Assembly: GCA_023301705.1 (NCBI GenBank)
Contig: JALZUE010000056.1
Location: 1 to 64,000, forward strand
Source of the DNA: Alteromonadaceae bacterium
GTDB lineage: Bacteria > Pseudomonadota > Gammaproteobacteria > Enterobacterales > Alteromonadaceae
Direction: 5' to 3'
Length of the DNA: 64,000 nucleotides
Shown: positions 22,364-31,421 of the stretch, one piece after another
Layout: each line of letters starts with the position of its first letter
How positions within the stretch are numbered: the first letter of the stretch is position 1
Notes under the pieces: model-generated
Databases searched by the model: none
Seen by the model: the letters and a program-made list of their open reading frames with translations, nothing else
What the model was told of the DNA's origin: nothing
Program-made: the position numbers and the translations under genes

Positions 22364-22505
22364 TATTTTTATAGTATTAGCGCCTAAATGCTATTGATTT
22401 TCATTACTGTTTGTATTATCTTGAAGTTAACTCAATATTCAAGCAAAGTTTTTTAATTTTTATTGGTGTTCCTTGTTGGTGCATTTATTTATTGAAAAAA
22501 CAGGG

Positions 22506-22522
22506 CGCACTATTTTGTTGCG
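22506..22522. promoter_or_regulatory. NtrC-like enhancer dyad upstream of nasA
   Basis: CGCAC-TATTTTG-TTGCG, N7 spacing. Confidence 0.5.
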
Positions 22523-22526
22523 GTAA

Positions 22527-22543
22527 AGCACTTTAATAGCGCT
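22527..22543. promoter_or_regulatory. NtrC-like enhancer dyad upstream of nasA
   Basis: AGCAC-TTTAATA-GCGCT, N7 spacing, 21 bp from the previous dyad. Confidence 0.5.
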
Positions 22544-22565
22544 TTTTTGAATTGATTGAAAATGT

Positions 22566-22590
22566 ACCCTTATGATTCATAAGGGTTTTT
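22566..22590 (+). terminator. Hairpin + T-run immediately upstream of the nasA sigma-54 promoter (terminator of narK-kinase transcript or protein site)
   Basis: ACCCTTATG att CATAAGGGT TTTT. Confidence 0.65.
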
Positions 22591-22594
22591 CTGT

Positions 22595-22610
22595 TGGCTC
22601 GTTTTTTGCA
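22595..22610 (+). promoter_or_regulatory. Sigma-54 promoter of nasA
   Basis: TGGCTCGTTTTTTGCA. Confidence 0.9.
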
Positions 22611-22653
22611 TTTGTATTCTTAATTGTTTAAGTTATGAATGTTAGGAACCTTT

Positions 22654-24867
22654 ATGCTGTTTGGCCGTAAGAACAGAAAACCTATTTCTATCCCAAGTAA
22701 AAAAGTTGAAGAGTGGAAATACACTACGTGTAACTACTGCTCTACAGGTTGTGCAATAGAAATTGGATTAAATGAAGATAAAAAGATAGTCACCACTCGC
22801 GGCCATGCTGGCGCAGATGTCAATCGTGGTAAGTTATGTATTAAAGGCTTACTAGAGCACGAACTTTTTGAAAGCCCAGGTCGTGGTACTCAACCTTTAA
22901 TTCGTGATAAGCATTATGAAGAGTTTAAGCCGACAACGTGGGATAACGCGTTAGATACAACGGCGGCTAAATTTAAAGCCATTCAAGAAAAATACGGCCG
23001 TGATTCTGTTGCTATTGTTTCAACAGGCCAGCTGTTAACGGAAGAGTTTTATACATTAGGTAAGCTTGCACGTGGTTGCATCGGTACGAATAACTACGAT
23101 GGTAATACAACACTTTGTATGGCATCAGCAGTAAGTGGTTATAAACGCTCATTTGGTTCTGATGGTCCTCCTGGTTGTTACGATGATTTTGAACATACCC
23201 ATTGTTTTATGGCGTTTGGTTCAAACTTACCAGAACAACACCCTATTATTTACTGGCGTTTAAAAGAAGCGTTAGAAAAACGTAAATTCCCATTAATCGT
23301 AGTTGACCCTCGTGTAACAATGTTAGCACAGTTTGCAGATATTCATTTGCCGATTACTCCAGGTACAGATTGTGTATTAATTAACTCTATGATGCATGTA
23401 ATCATCAACGAAGGCTTGCAAGACAAAGCATACATTGATGCGCATACTCAAGGGTATGACGAGTTACAAAAGCTCGTTCAAGATTACGCCCCAGAAGTTG
23501 CTCAACATCAATGTGGTATTGATGAAGACACTATTCGTACCGTCGCACGTATTTATGCAAAAGCACCAGCGGCAATGAGTATTTGGACAATGGGTATTAA
23601 CCAGTCTACTCATGGTAGTGATGGTGTTGCTAACATTAATAACTTAAACCTAATTACAGGTAACATTGGTAAGCCAGGTGGCACATCGTTGTCAATTACT
23701 GGTCAATGTAATGCAATGGGTACACGTGAATGGTCTTCATGTTCAGGTTTACCAGGTTACCGTTATTTAGAAAACCCTGATGATCGCCAAGAAATTGCTG
23801 ACTTTTGGGGTATAGATCCTGAATTCTTTCCTAAAAAGCGTGGTTTAGCTGAAACAGATATTTTCCCTGCGATTGAAACAGGCGAAATTAAAGCACTGTG
23901 GATTGTGGCAACTAACCCGATGACATCAATGGCGAATACCGGGCGTATTCGTAAAGCGCTTGAAAACCTTGAGTTTTTAGTTGTACAAGATGTATATGAA
24001 GATGTTGAGATGAATCAATATGCACATATGTATTTTCCTGCATCTGTTTGGGCTGAAAAACAAGGTTGTCATACAAACACAGAACGCCGTGTTAACTTAA
24101 TTGACAACGTATTACCGCCATATGCTGATTCAAAACCAGATTTTTGGATTTTTAACCAAATGTCTAAACGTTTTGATAATGGCCAAAAAATTAAATTCCC
24201 AGATGAACCTGAAGAAGCCTTCAATGAAATGAAGGCGCTTTCTAAAGGTACTAATGCTTATGGTAATGAACGAACACTTGATATTTCAGGTATGAGCTAT
24301 GAAAAAATCATTAAAGCTCGTGGTATTCAATGGCCTTACAGTGAAGAAGATGCTGAAGCCTGTATAGAAAAAGGCGAGCCGCGTTTATATACAGACGGTC
24401 AGTTCCAAACTAAATCAGGCAAAGCGAATTTAATCTGTGTTGATTTTTATGATAACAATGAAAAGCCTTGTAAAGATTACCCTTTTTGGTTGAACAGTGG
24501 CCGTGTTGTTGAGCATTTCCATACACGTACACGTACCGGAAAAATCGGTAACTGTAATAAGTTCAGCCCAACGCCTTACATGGAAATGAACCCTGATGCT
24601 GCTGCTGAATTAGGTATTGAGCACCAAACCTACGTTCGTTTAACAAATAAACGTGGTGATGCTGTTGTACTTGTACAGTTAACACAACGTGTACCGCGTA
24701 ATATGGTTTTCATTCCATTTCATTTTCATGATTGTGTGAATCGCCTTACACTAGGTTTATTAGACCCGTATTCTCGTCAACCTGCCTTTAAGCAGTGTTC
24801 GGTTCGTATTGAACATGTTGACCAAGCCGAGGCTGCACGCCTTAATGCTGAACGCCGAGCTTACTAA
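22654..24867 (+). CDS. nasA: Assimilatory-type nitrate reductase catalytic subunit (molybdopterin oxidoreductase)
   Basis: CNYCSTGCAIEIG [4Fe-4S] motif, NTTLCMASAVSGYKRSFGSDGPPGCYDD, WEKQGCHTNTERR-like region; no Tat signal; start ATG 22654 with AGGA SD (ORF track 22639). Confidence 0.88.
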   Translation: MLFGRKNRKPISIPSKKVEEWKYTTCNYCSTGCAIEIGLNEDKKIVTTRGHAGADVNRGKLCIKGLLEHELFESPGRGTQPLIRDKHYEEFKPTTWDNALDTTAAKFKAIQEKYGRDSVAIVSTGQLLTEEFYTLGKLARGCIGTNNYDGNTTLCMASAVSGYKRSFGSDGPPGCYDDFEHTHCFMAFGSNLPEQHPIIYWRLKEALEKRKFPLIVVDPRVTMLAQFADIHLPITPGTDCVLINSMMHVIINEGLQDKAYIDAHTQGYDELQKLVQDYAPEVAQHQCGIDEDTIRTVARIYAKAPAAMSIWTMGINQSTHGSDGVANINNLNLITGNIGKPGGTSLSITGQCNAMGTREWSSCSGLPGYRYLENPDDRQEIADFWGIDPEFFPKKRGLAETDIFPAIETGEIKALWIVATNPMTSMANTGRIRKALENLEFLVVQDVYEDVEMNQYAHMYFPASVWAEKQGCHTNTERRVNLIDNVLPPYADSKPDFWIFNQMSKRFDNGQKIKFPDEPEEAFNEMKALSKGTNAYGNERTLDISGMSYEKIIKARGIQWPYSEEDAEACIEKGEPRLYTDGQFQTKSGKANLICVDFYDNNEKPCKDYPFWLNSGRVVEHFHTRTRTGKIGNCNKFSPTPYMEMNPDAAAELGIEHQTYVRLTNKRGDAVVLVQLTQRVPRNMVFIPFHFHDCVNRLTLGLLDPYSRQPAFKQCSVRIEHVDQAEAARLNAERRAY

Positions 24868-24934
24868 TATTGATAAAAGTCTAAATAGTAGTTTGTTGTA
24901 CATAAACAGTTAGGCAATGTAGTTAGGAAAAAAA

Positions 24935-26929
24935 ATGACACAAGAATTAAATAAAAAAACAATTGATACAGTGGTTGAAAGCTTTGATCCTACGATGATG
25001 GTTGAGGGTACAGAGCAAGAGGGCCGTTCAGATCATTGGGAAGTAAGAACGCAAGAGCGTGACTATGCTGTTTTGCCCGATCAAAAAATAAAAGATGAAA
25101 ACCGTTACGGTCAAAAAATTGATTTAATTGATTTAACAGGCCAAGAAGCTAACCGTTCAATGTTTATTAATGAAAACCCTGAAGTGGGTTCGAATCCAAA
25201 CCGCAATAAACAACATGGTTTTTTCTTTACAGCAGATAACTGTATTGGTTGTCATGCTTGTGAAGCCGCTTGTTCAGAGAAAAATGAAAACCCTTCGCAC
25301 TTAGCATTCCGTTCTGTAGGCTATGTTGAAGGTGGCTCTTTTCCTGATTATAAACGTATGAATATTTCAATGGCATGTAACCATTGTGATAACCCTGTAT
25401 GTTTAAAAGGTTGTCCAACACGTGCATACACTAAACATGTTGAATATGGCGCGGTATTACAAGATCCTGAAACATGTTTTGGTTGTGGTTACTGTACTTG
25501 GGTATGTCCTTACAATGCACCTCAACTTGATCCGGTAAAAGGACAAGTATCAAAGTGTAATATGTGTGTTGATAGACTTGAAGTAGGTTTGAAACCTGCG
25601 TGTGTTTCGGCATGTGTTGGTAACGCGCTTGATTTTGGTGTTGTTGAAAATACACCAGAGAATAGAGAGCAATGTAAAACAGAAATTCCTGGCTTTCCAA
25701 CGCCAGAAATTACACACCCGAATGTACGTTTTCAACAAACAAAAACAATGCCTATTGAGATGAAACGAACTGACTCTATGCCAGTGAAATATCATCGTGA
25801 TGACAAAGGTAACTATAAACCAGTCGTTGACCAAAAAGCAGGTAAAGATAAACATTGGAACTTCACTAAGTTAAATAGCCGTGAAAATCCGTTGGTATTA
25901 TTTACCTTATTTGCACAAGCAGCTTACGGTATGTTTTTAATTCCATTTTTAGGTGCTTTCTTTGGTGTTCAAGCATTTGAAACCTTTGTTGCGTCAGATA
26001 TGTTCTTCCCGTTAGCAGTGCTTTCTGTTGCTTTGACAAGTTTTGCATTATTAATGAGTGTGACGCATTTAGGTAAGCCGTTGCGTTTTTATCGTGGTTT
26101 TAACAACTTACGTTATTCGCCAATGAGCCGTGAAGGTTTCGGTTTAGCAATGTTTTCTGCTGGCTCTGGGCTAACTGCATTGTTTGCACTACCAAGTAAT
26201 ACGTTTGTTAATCACTTAAGTGTTAATTTATTAGGTTTAAATATCACTGAGTTAACAGCAAGTTTACCATTGACTGGCTTAGTGACTGCGGCAGGCTTAT
26301 TTGCAATTGTTGCTGGTTTTGGTGGCTTGTACTACATGAATAAATGTTACCAAATTAAAGCACGTCCATTTTGGAACCATTTACAAACGGCAACGTCTTT
26401 TGGTGGTAATGCATTATCATTAGGTGCTTTATTTTCAAGTGTTGTGGTGTTATCAACATTATTTGTTATTGGTGTTGAAACTACTGTTATTGCTCAGGCG
26501 ACGTTTGTTTTTGCGGCTGTTTTTACCCTAGGAATGATAGTTGAAGCGCTTGGTTTAATTAAGCATAACCATGATTTAAATCGTAATGAAAATGAAGGTG
26601 GTGCAGCGCACTATGTTCAATGTACATTCTTTGGTAAAACGTATGTCTTACGTAATTGGTTATTAGGCTTGAATATTGTTGCAGCGTTAGCATTATTGAC
26701 TTTGCATGTACTAGGTTACAATGACAGTTCTTTATTATTTGCTTGGTTAGCCTTAGCACTAATGAATGTGTTTACCGCTGCTATTGGCCGTGCATTGTTT
26801 TACATTTTAATTATTCCAACAACTATGCCAGGTGCATTTTTCTGGAAAAATAAAGGTTTTGAACAACATGCACGTGATATTGGCTTAGCTGACAACCCTG
26901 CTACAGGTGTTGCTCCGTTAGCGCATTAG
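24935..26929 (+). CDS. DmsB-like 4x[4Fe-4S] ferredoxin fused to DmsC-like membrane anchor
   Basis: CIGCHACEAAC, CNHCDNPVCLKGC, CFGCGYCTWVC, CNMCVDRLEVGLKPACVSAC; C-terminal ~300 aa polytopic NPLVLFTLFAQAAYGMFLIPFLGAF... Confidence 0.88.
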   Translation: MTQELNKKTIDTVVESFDPTMMVEGTEQEGRSDHWEVRTQERDYAVLPDQKIKDENRYGQKIDLIDLTGQEANRSMFINENPEVGSNPNRNKQHGFFFTADNCIGCHACEAACSEKNENPSHLAFRSVGYVEGGSFPDYKRMNISMACNHCDNPVCLKGCPTRAYTKHVEYGAVLQDPETCFGCGYCTWVCPYNAPQLDPVKGQVSKCNMCVDRLEVGLKPACVSACVGNALDFGVVENTPENREQCKTEIPGFPTPEITHPNVRFQQTKTMPIEMKRTDSMPVKYHRDDKGNYKPVVDQKAGKDKHWNFTKLNSRENPLVLFTLFAQAAYGMFLIPFLGAFFGVQAFETFVASDMFFPLAVLSVALTSFALLMSVTHLGKPLRFYRGFNNLRYSPMSREGFGLAMFSAGSGLTALFALPSNTFVNHLSVNLLGLNITELTASLPLTGLVTAAGLFAIVAGFGGLYYMNKCYQIKARPFWNHLQTATSFGGNALSLGALFSSVVVLSTLFVIGVETTVIAQATFVFAAVFTLGMIVEALGLIKHNHDLNRNENEGGAAHYVQCTFFGKTYVLRNWLLGLNIVAALALLTLHVLGYNDSSLLFAWLALALMNVFTAAIGRALFYILIIPTTMPGAFFWKNKGFEQHARDIGLADNPATGVAPLAH

Positions 26930-27018
26930 TTAATCATAGTTACATAACCAATACTGGCTATAGAGTGATAAAATGATGATACTTTATTAGCCACACAAGG
27001 TTATGATATGTTGTAATA

Positions 27019-27048
27019 AAAACACGCTATTGTTTAGCGTGTTTTTTT
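27019..27048 (+). terminator. Rho-independent terminator after the ferredoxin/anchor gene
   Basis: AAACACGCTA ttgt TTAGCGTGTTTTTTT. Confidence 0.85.
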
Positions 27049-27079
27049 ATGCAGAACTTAAAATAGGTATTGAATAAAC

Positions 27080-27466
27080 ATGTTAGAAAAATTAGAAGAT
27101 ACATTAAATAAAACCTGTTTGATTGGTTTAACGTATTTTGATAAAAGTGGTGAGGTTATTAAGCAAAGTATGCTTGGTGGCTTAGTGACAAAAGTAGATC
27201 AAGAAATGGGTATTACTATTGAATTATCAACGACGGAAAGTGCTAAAAAGAAAGCACCTGATTTTTTAATTCCATCTACCTTGACCTGTTGGTTTGTTGC
27301 TCCTAAAGGTGAGTTTCATACAAGCCAAGAAGGCGTAAAACTTGTAAACCCTGATTATTTAGTGACATGGGATATCCATCAAACAAAAGAAAAAGAAGAA
27401 GTTGCTGAAGGCGAGCAGCAGTGGTGGGAATGGGTGCCTCGTTCAGAAAAGCCACAAGTCGGTTAG
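27080..27466 (+). CDS. Conserved hypothetical protein, 128 aa
   Basis: Complete ORF, ATG start; no family recognised. Confidence 0.65.
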   Translation: MLEKLEDTLNKTCLIGLTYFDKSGEVIKQSMLGGLVTKVDQEMGITIELSTTESAKKKAPDFLIPSTLTCWFVAPKGEFHTSQEGVKLVNPDYLVTWDIHQTKEKEEVAEGEQQWWEWVPRSEKPQVG

Positions 27467-27512
27467 TATTCGTAGCCATTAGTCGTTGAATTTGGTCTTT
27501 AAAGGTTAAGCA

Positions 27513-28034
27513 TTGAATATCATTGTAGAGTTTTATCATTCTGACAGTTTTATCCCGCAATTATTTGGCCTGATCAGCTTTATTTTAGGTGCTATTTGTT
27601 TTTGTCAAAAAAGTGATTATCGATTCAAGCGCTTTATGCTAATCATGAATTTGAATCATATGATTCATTTTTTATTAATGGAGGCGTTTAATTCAGCATT
27701 GAGTGCATTGTTAGCCACAATTCGTACCTATGTCTCGATAAAAGTAAAGTCAGTTTATTTTGCATTGTTTTTTATCATAATAACGATAGTGCTTAACAGC
27801 TTTTGGGCAGAGCATTGGTTTGATTGGTTAAGTGTGACAGGTAGCTGTATTGGTACCTTCGCCTTATTTTGTTTACAAGGCATTCGTTTACGATTGATGA
27901 TGTTATTAGGCACGCTATGTTGGCTAGCAAATAATATTATTATTGGTTCTATTGGCGGAGTGATGCTTGAAGTGATGATTTTGGTCATTAGTGTTGTCAC
28001 TATTATTCGCTTAAAACGAAGTGGAGATGCTTGA
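27513..28034 (+). CDS. YgjV-family inner membrane protein (TTG start)
   Basis: PQLFGLISFILGAICFCQKSDYRFKRFMLIMNLNHMIHFLLMEAFNSALSALLATIRTYVS; multiple TMs. Confidence 0.75.
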   Translation: MNIIVEFYHSDSFIPQLFGLISFILGAICFCQKSDYRFKRFMLIMNLNHMIHFLLMEAFNSALSALLATIRTYVSIKVKSVYFALFFIIITIVLNSFWAEHWFDWLSVTGSCIGTFALFCLQGIRLRLMMLLGTLCWLANNIIIGSIGGVMLEVMILVISVVTIIRLKRSGDA

Positions 28035-28290
28035 TTTTTGGGTTAACTACTTGTTAGTTAAATAATTTAGTTGAATCATTAGCTTTTATACTAATTCGTT
28101 TTATTATTGTGTAAGTAATGATAATAACTATAAAAAAATAGTTGTATTAATAAGCAAAGTATGGTTTATTATTATAAGTAATTATTGGCTAAATAAGTTT
28201 TACTCAATCGCTGATATTTAACCAAGTAGGTATGTAAAATTATATTTTATATGCCTATCTTTGGTGCATCTCTGTTTTTTTCATTTTCGT

Positions 28291-28307
28291 TGCACACCAG
28301 TAGTGCG
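28291..28307. promoter_or_regulatory. NtrC-like enhancer dyad upstream of nirB
   Basis: TGCAC-ACCAGTA-GTGCG. Confidence 0.6.
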
Positions 28308-28390
28308 GCATGCTCTCTTCCTTAGTGCGAAATTTCAATATTAATTTATTGTTTATAATTAACCTTATGATTTAAAAGGTTTTTTGTTTT

Positions 28391-28406
28391 TGGCTTGTTT
28401 ATTGCT
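28391..28406 (+). promoter_or_regulatory. Sigma-54 promoter of nirB
   Basis: TGGCTTGTTTATTGCT. Confidence 0.88.
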
Positions 28407-28470
28407 TTATCTATGTATAAGACAAATCCGTTATATAAACGGTATTTTAGACAGAAGTAGGATTGTAAGT

Positions 28471-31026
28471 ATGAGCGCAAATGCACAACCCCAAAAAATC
28501 GTCGTAGTAGGTAACGGCATGGTTGGTCATCATTTTGTCGATGAGATGGCTAAACATGAAGGTTACGAAATTACGGTATTATCGGCTGAATCTCGTTTAG
28601 CTTATGATCGTGTTCATTTATCTGAATACTTTTCAGGCAAAACTGCTGATGATTTAGCAATGACATCACCAGAATATTACAATGAAATTGGTGTTAAATT
28701 TTTTACTAATGCCAAAGTAATCAACATTGATAAAACAGCTAAATCAGTTACCACTGAAGCTGGTGATACATTTGAATATGACAAGCTTATTATGGCGACT
28801 GGCTCATATGCTTTCGTTCCTCCAATTCCTGGGAAAGAACGTGAGCATTGTTTAGTGTACCGTACTATAGATGATTTAGATGACATTCAAGCGTCTGCGA
28901 AAGCAGGTAAAGTGGGTGTTGTTGTTGGTGGTGGCTTATTAGGTTTAGAAGCCGCAAATGCGTTGAAAGAGTTAGGTCTTGAAACTCATGTTGTTGAATT
29001 CGCACCTCAGTTAATGGGTGTTCAACTTGATACTGCGGGTGGTCAACAATTACGTTCAATGATTGAAGGTATTGGTGTTCAAGTTCATACACAAAAAGCA
29101 ACAAACGAAATTGTTGACGGTGAAGAAAGTGTTCATCGTATGGTGTTTGCTGATGGCACTCACTTAGAAACAGATCTTATTTTATTCTCTGCAGGTATTC
29201 GCCCATATGACAATTTAGCGCGTGAATTTGATTTAGAAGTAGGCGCACGTGGCGGTATTGTTGTAAACAACGAATGTGTAACTTCAGATAAAGATATTTA
29301 CGCAATTGGTGAATGTGCTTTATGGAATAACTTTATTTATGGTTTAGTTGCTCCAGGTTACAGCATGGCCAAAGTTGCTGTTGACAATATTCTTGGTGGT
29401 ACTGAAAAGTTCACTGGTGCCGACATGAGCACTAAACTTAAACTAATGGGTATGGATGTTGGTTCAATTGGTGATGCACATAGTAAAACACAAGGGTGTA
29501 AAAACTATGTTTACTCGAACGAACCAGATCAAGTTTATAAGAAAATTGTTGTTAGTGAAGACGGTAAAACATTACTTGGTGCCGTATTAGTTGGCGACAC
29601 AAGTGAATACGATTCTTTATTACAATATGCATTAAATGGTATTGAATTACCTGAAAGCCCAGATGCATTAATTTTACCAAGCGGTAGTGGTGAAAAACCA
29701 ACACTAGGTGTTGATGCATTACCTGATTCTGCAACAATCTGTTCATGTTTAAACGTGACTAAAGGCGATATTATTGCTGCGATTGATTGTGGCGCTATTG
29801 ATGTTGGTGAAGTTAAATCAGCAACTAAAGCGGCTACAGGTTGTGGTGGTTGTACTGCATTATTAAAAAATGTAACAGATCACGAATTAGAAAAACGCGG
29901 TGTTGAAATTAGTACTGATATTTGTGAGCATTTTGCTTATAGCCGTACTGAGTTATTCCACATTGTAAAAGCTGAACAAATCAAAACATTTGAAGAATTA
30001 ATTGAAAAGCATGGTAAAGGTTTAGGTTGTGAAATATGTAAACCAGCTGTTGGTTCAATTTTAGCATCAGTATGGAATGATTACGTACTAGAATCTGATC
30101 ATCTACCACTCCAAGACACTAACGATACTTACTTAGGTAATATGCAAAAAGATGGTACGTATTCTGTTGTGCCTCGTATGCCAGGTGGTGAAGTAACGCC
30201 GGATAAACTTATTGTTATTGGTGAAGTAGCCAAAGAATATAATTTATATACAAAAATTACTGGTGGTCAACGTGTTGATTTATTTGGTGCTCGTGTCGAA
30301 CAACTTCCTGAAATTTGGAAACGTTTAATTGATGCTGGCATGGAAACAGGTCACGCCTACGGTAAATCATTACGTACAGTTAAATCTTGTGTAGGTAGTA
30401 CTTGGTGTCGCTATGGTCAGCAAGACAGTATGGCAATGGCTATTCTTTTAGAAAATCGTTATAAGGGTTTACGTACTCCTCATAAGTTTAAATTAGCTGT
30501 TTCAGGTTGTACTCGTGAGTGTGCTGAAGCGCAGAGTAAAGACTTTGGTGTAATTGCAACTGAAAGTGGTTGGAACTTATATGTAAGTGGTAATGGTGGT
30601 ATGAAACCTCGCCATGGTGACTTATTTGCTACTGATTTAGATGATGATACCTTAATTAAGTATATTGACCGTTACCTAATGTTCTATGTGCGTACTGGTG
30701 ATCGTTTACAACGTACGTCTACTTGGTTAGATAACTTAGAAGGCGGTTTAGAGTATATGCAAAAAATCGTTATTGATGATCATTTAGGTATCAATGACGA
30801 GTTAGATAAACAAATGCAACATGTTGTTGATACTTACCAATGTGAGTGGAAAACAACCATTGAAAGTGAAGATCAATTAAAACGTTTCCGTCAATTTGTA
30901 AACTCAGACAAAATTGATAATAACATTGAATTTGTTACTGAGCGTGAACAAATACGCCCAGCACGTGGTGAAGAGAAAAACTACGGCGTTAAAATTCAAG
31001 CAGCTGATATTACTGAAACGGTTTAA
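28471..31026 (+). CDS. nirB: NAD(P)H-dependent nitrite reductase large subunit (start ATG 28471)
   Basis: IVVVGNGMVGHHFVDEM FAD domain; CSCLNVTKGDI...ATGCGGC BFD-like domain; siroheme/[4Fe-4S] CVGSTWCRYG...SGCTRECAEAQSKDFGVIATE. Confidence 0.95.
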   Translation: MSANAQPQKIVVVGNGMVGHHFVDEMAKHEGYEITVLSAESRLAYDRVHLSEYFSGKTADDLAMTSPEYYNEIGVKFFTNAKVINIDKTAKSVTTEAGDTFEYDKLIMATGSYAFVPPIPGKEREHCLVYRTIDDLDDIQASAKAGKVGVVVGGGLLGLEAANALKELGLETHVVEFAPQLMGVQLDTAGGQQLRSMIEGIGVQVHTQKATNEIVDGEESVHRMVFADGTHLETDLILFSAGIRPYDNLAREFDLEVGARGGIVVNNECVTSDKDIYAIGECALWNNFIYGLVAPGYSMAKVAVDNILGGTEKFTGADMSTKLKLMGMDVGSIGDAHSKTQGCKNYVYSNEPDQVYKKIVVSEDGKTLLGAVLVGDTSEYDSLLQYALNGIELPESPDALILPSGSGEKPTLGVDALPDSATICSCLNVTKGDIIAAIDCGAIDVGEVKSATKAATGCGGCTALLKNVTDHELEKRGVEISTDICEHFAYSRTELFHIVKAEQIKTFEELIEKHGKGLGCEICKPAVGSILASVWNDYVLESDHLPLQDTNDTYLGNMQKDGTYSVVPRMPGGEVTPDKLIVIGEVAKEYNLYTKITGGQRVDLFGARVEQLPEIWKRLIDAGMETGHAYGKSLRTVKSCVGSTWCRYGQQDSMAMAILLENRYKGLRTPHKFKLAVSGCTRECAEAQSKDFGVIATESGWNLYVSGNGGMKPRHGDLFATDLDDDTLIKYIDRYLMFYVRTGDRLQRTSTWLDNLEGGLEYMQKIVIDDHLGINDELDKQMQHVVDTYQCEWKTTIESEDQLKRFRQFVNSDKIDNNIEFVTEREQIRPARGEEKNYGVKIQAADITETV

Positions 31027-31036
31027 GGAATAGAAA

Positions 31037-31372
31037 ATGAGCAATGAAAATACATGGCAAACTATTTGCGATAAAAGTGATTTGGTTAAAAACTCAGGCG
31101 TATGTGCATTACTAGAAAATCAAGAGCAAGTGGCGATTTTTCAAGTAGGTGACAACGATGTATATGCAATTAGTAATTTTGACCCATTCGGTAAAGCAAA
31201 TGTTTTATATCGTGGTTTAATTGGTGAAACTAAAGGTAGTATCTACGTAGCATCACCATTATTAAAACAACGTTTTGTGCTTGACAGCGGTTTATGTTTA
31301 GATGATGAAACTATGTCTATTAAACATTACAGTACGCGTTTTGTTGATAATAAATTAGAAATTTTAGCGTAA
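31037..31372 (+). CDS. nirD: Nitrite reductase small subunit (NirD, Rieske-like fold)
   Basis: Directly downstream of nirB; VAIFQVGDNDVYAISNFDPFGKANVLYRGLIGE. Confidence 0.93.
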   Translation: MSNENTWQTICDKSDLVKNSGVCALLENQEQVAIFQVGDNDVYAISNFDPFGKANVLYRGLIGETKGSIYVASPLLKQRFVLDSGLCLDDETMSIKHYSTRFVDNKLEILA

Positions 31373-31390
31373 AGTTAAATATTGATAATT

Positions 31391-31416
31391 AACGCTTTAT
31401 TCTTAAATAAAGCGTT
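31391..31416. terminator. First of two tandem hairpins between convergent nirD and the hybrid kinase gene
   Basis: AACGCTTTAT tctta AATAAAGCGTT dyad; no strong T-run. Confidence 0.5.
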
Positions 31417-31421
31417 AAAAT

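Noticed and set aside
22364-22640. Possible ANTAR/NasR-type antitermination leader before nasA
   Set aside because: The hairpin with T-run lies upstream of the sigma-54 box, so it is outside the predicted transcript; no clear pair of hexaloop hairpins was seen.
25227-25855. Overlapping minus-strand ORFs (66, 89 and 101 aa) within the ferredoxin gene
   Set aside because: Antisense to a strongly conserved CDS, low-complexity H/Q/Y composition, no SD or family pattern; frame shadow.
28110-28140. Fur-like GATAAT sequence (taatgataataactat) upstream of nirB
   Set aside because: Only a partial match in AT-rich DNA; not enough to call a Fur box.
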